Origin: Burkholderiales bacterium
GTDB lineage: Bacteria > Pseudomonadota > Gammaproteobacteria > Burkholderiales > Casimicrobiaceae
Assembly (NCBI GenBank): GCA_025354165.1
Contig: JANXNI010000050.1
Coordinates: forward strand, 17,013 to 81,012
DNA length: 64,000 nt
Reading direction: 5' to 3'
Shown: positions 63,757 to 64,000 of the stretch, piece after piece
Layout: the number at the start of each line of letters is the position of its first letter
How positions within the stretch are numbered: the first letter of the stretch is position 1
Made by a program: the position numbers and the translations under genes
Notes under the pieces: model-generated
The model's input: only the letters and a program-made list of their open reading frames with translations
Told to the model about the DNA's origin: nothing
Database searches by the model: none

Positions 63757-64000
63757 CTACGACGCGAAGCTGCCCCCGCAATTAGTGTTGAGATAGGTTC
63801 GAATCTCGGCCCAGGTGCGACTGCCAACGACTGCGCCGTTGGTGACCGCTGTACCCGTGAGGCCGAACATGGCGCGCAGCAGCATGACGCCGTCGCTGGC
63901 GGGCAAGGTCGTGCCGTTGCCGTCGATGTCTAGTGCGGCTAAATGCACAAACGGCTGAATCTGCGCCCAGGTGGTGCGCGCCGCGCCAACGCCGATGGCG
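63757..64000 (-). CDS. C-terminus of a secreted dockerin-like protein (partial)
   Basis: The minus-strand frame is open to the end of the window and stops at 63757. The visible 80 residues contain AQIQPFVHLAALDIDGNGTT and ASDGVMLLRAMFGLTGTAVT, then SRTWAEIRTYLNTNCGGSFA, which closely matches the last repeat of the 2385-residue protein (LDIDGNGQSLAASDGVLLLR, AAIRTYLNTTCALGLP). The upstream part, including the signal peptide, is outside the window. Confidence 0.7.
   Translation of the reverse strand, partial: AIGVGAARTTWAQIQPFVHLAALDIDGNGTTLPASDGVMLLRAMFGLTGTAVTNGAVVGSRTWAEIRTYLNTNCGGSFAS

Overview
The window looks like the chromosome of a moderately high-GC betaproteobacterium (Burkholderiales-like). 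The evidence is the gene order yceD-rpmF-plsX-fabH-fabD ... fabG-acpP-fabF, a Bug-family periplasmic solute receptor, several acyl-CoA ligases, and many REP-type repeats. I see no plasmid or phage backbone, no rRNA and no CRISPR array. Two tRNA genes are present: Leu(TAA), minus strand, and Ser(GCT), plus strand.

Layout. 0-2.4 kb: end of a Gfo/Idh/MocA dehydrogenase, a MarR regulator and a flavin/NAD(P)-binding protein. 2.4-10.4 kb: two tandem paralogous regulators (winged helix, NTPase, TPR), divergent from an orphan protease prodomain and a secreted S8 serine peptidase. 10.5-14.7 kb: a small secreted protein, a methyltransferase, a YihY/BrkB membrane protein and oligopeptidase F. 14.7-16.5 kb: an HEXXH metalloprotease-like gene between two direct repeats, one of which abuts tRNA-Leu. 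16.5-25.7 kb: a 2385-residue secreted multidomain protein and a TPR regulator. 25.9-39.0 kb: housekeeping genes (an RsmI-like methyltransferase, maf, yceD, rpmF, the fatty-acid synthesis cluster, lysC). The fab cluster is split between fabD and fabG by a three-gene catabolic-type insert (acyl-CoA ligase, a broken enolase-superfamily gene, a Bug receptor). 39-44 kb: tRNA-Ser, a diguanylate cyclase and a secreted beta-helix protein. 44-55.4 kb: two acyl-CoA ligases, a molybdate module (short ModE-like regulator, two ModE-type boxes, modABC) and a complete sugar ABC importer. 55.4-64 kb: a DUF1800/DUF1501 pair, then a decaying tandem duplication of [secreted repeat protein + periplasmic binding protein], and the C-terminus of another secreted protein.

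The most striking non-coding feature is a family of eight dispersed elements, each 116-117 bp. Each is an imperfect palindrome centred on a core like AAGTCGACTT and ending in CAGCTTTT ... AAAAGCTG. They lie between genes or at gene ends: one supplies the last codons and stop codons of two convergent genes, one ends two bases before the fabD start codon, and two touch or nearly touch stop codons. They resemble ERIC/IRU elements in architecture but not in sequence, and I do not recognise them as a described family.

Secreted proteins are a second theme. At least three (16.6-23.7, 41.1-43.6 and 63.8-64+ kb) end in the same dockerin-like repeat (DxDGxG ... DGxLLLRxLxGxxGxA), with no cohesin partner visible here. 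All names rest on reading motifs; no database search was run.
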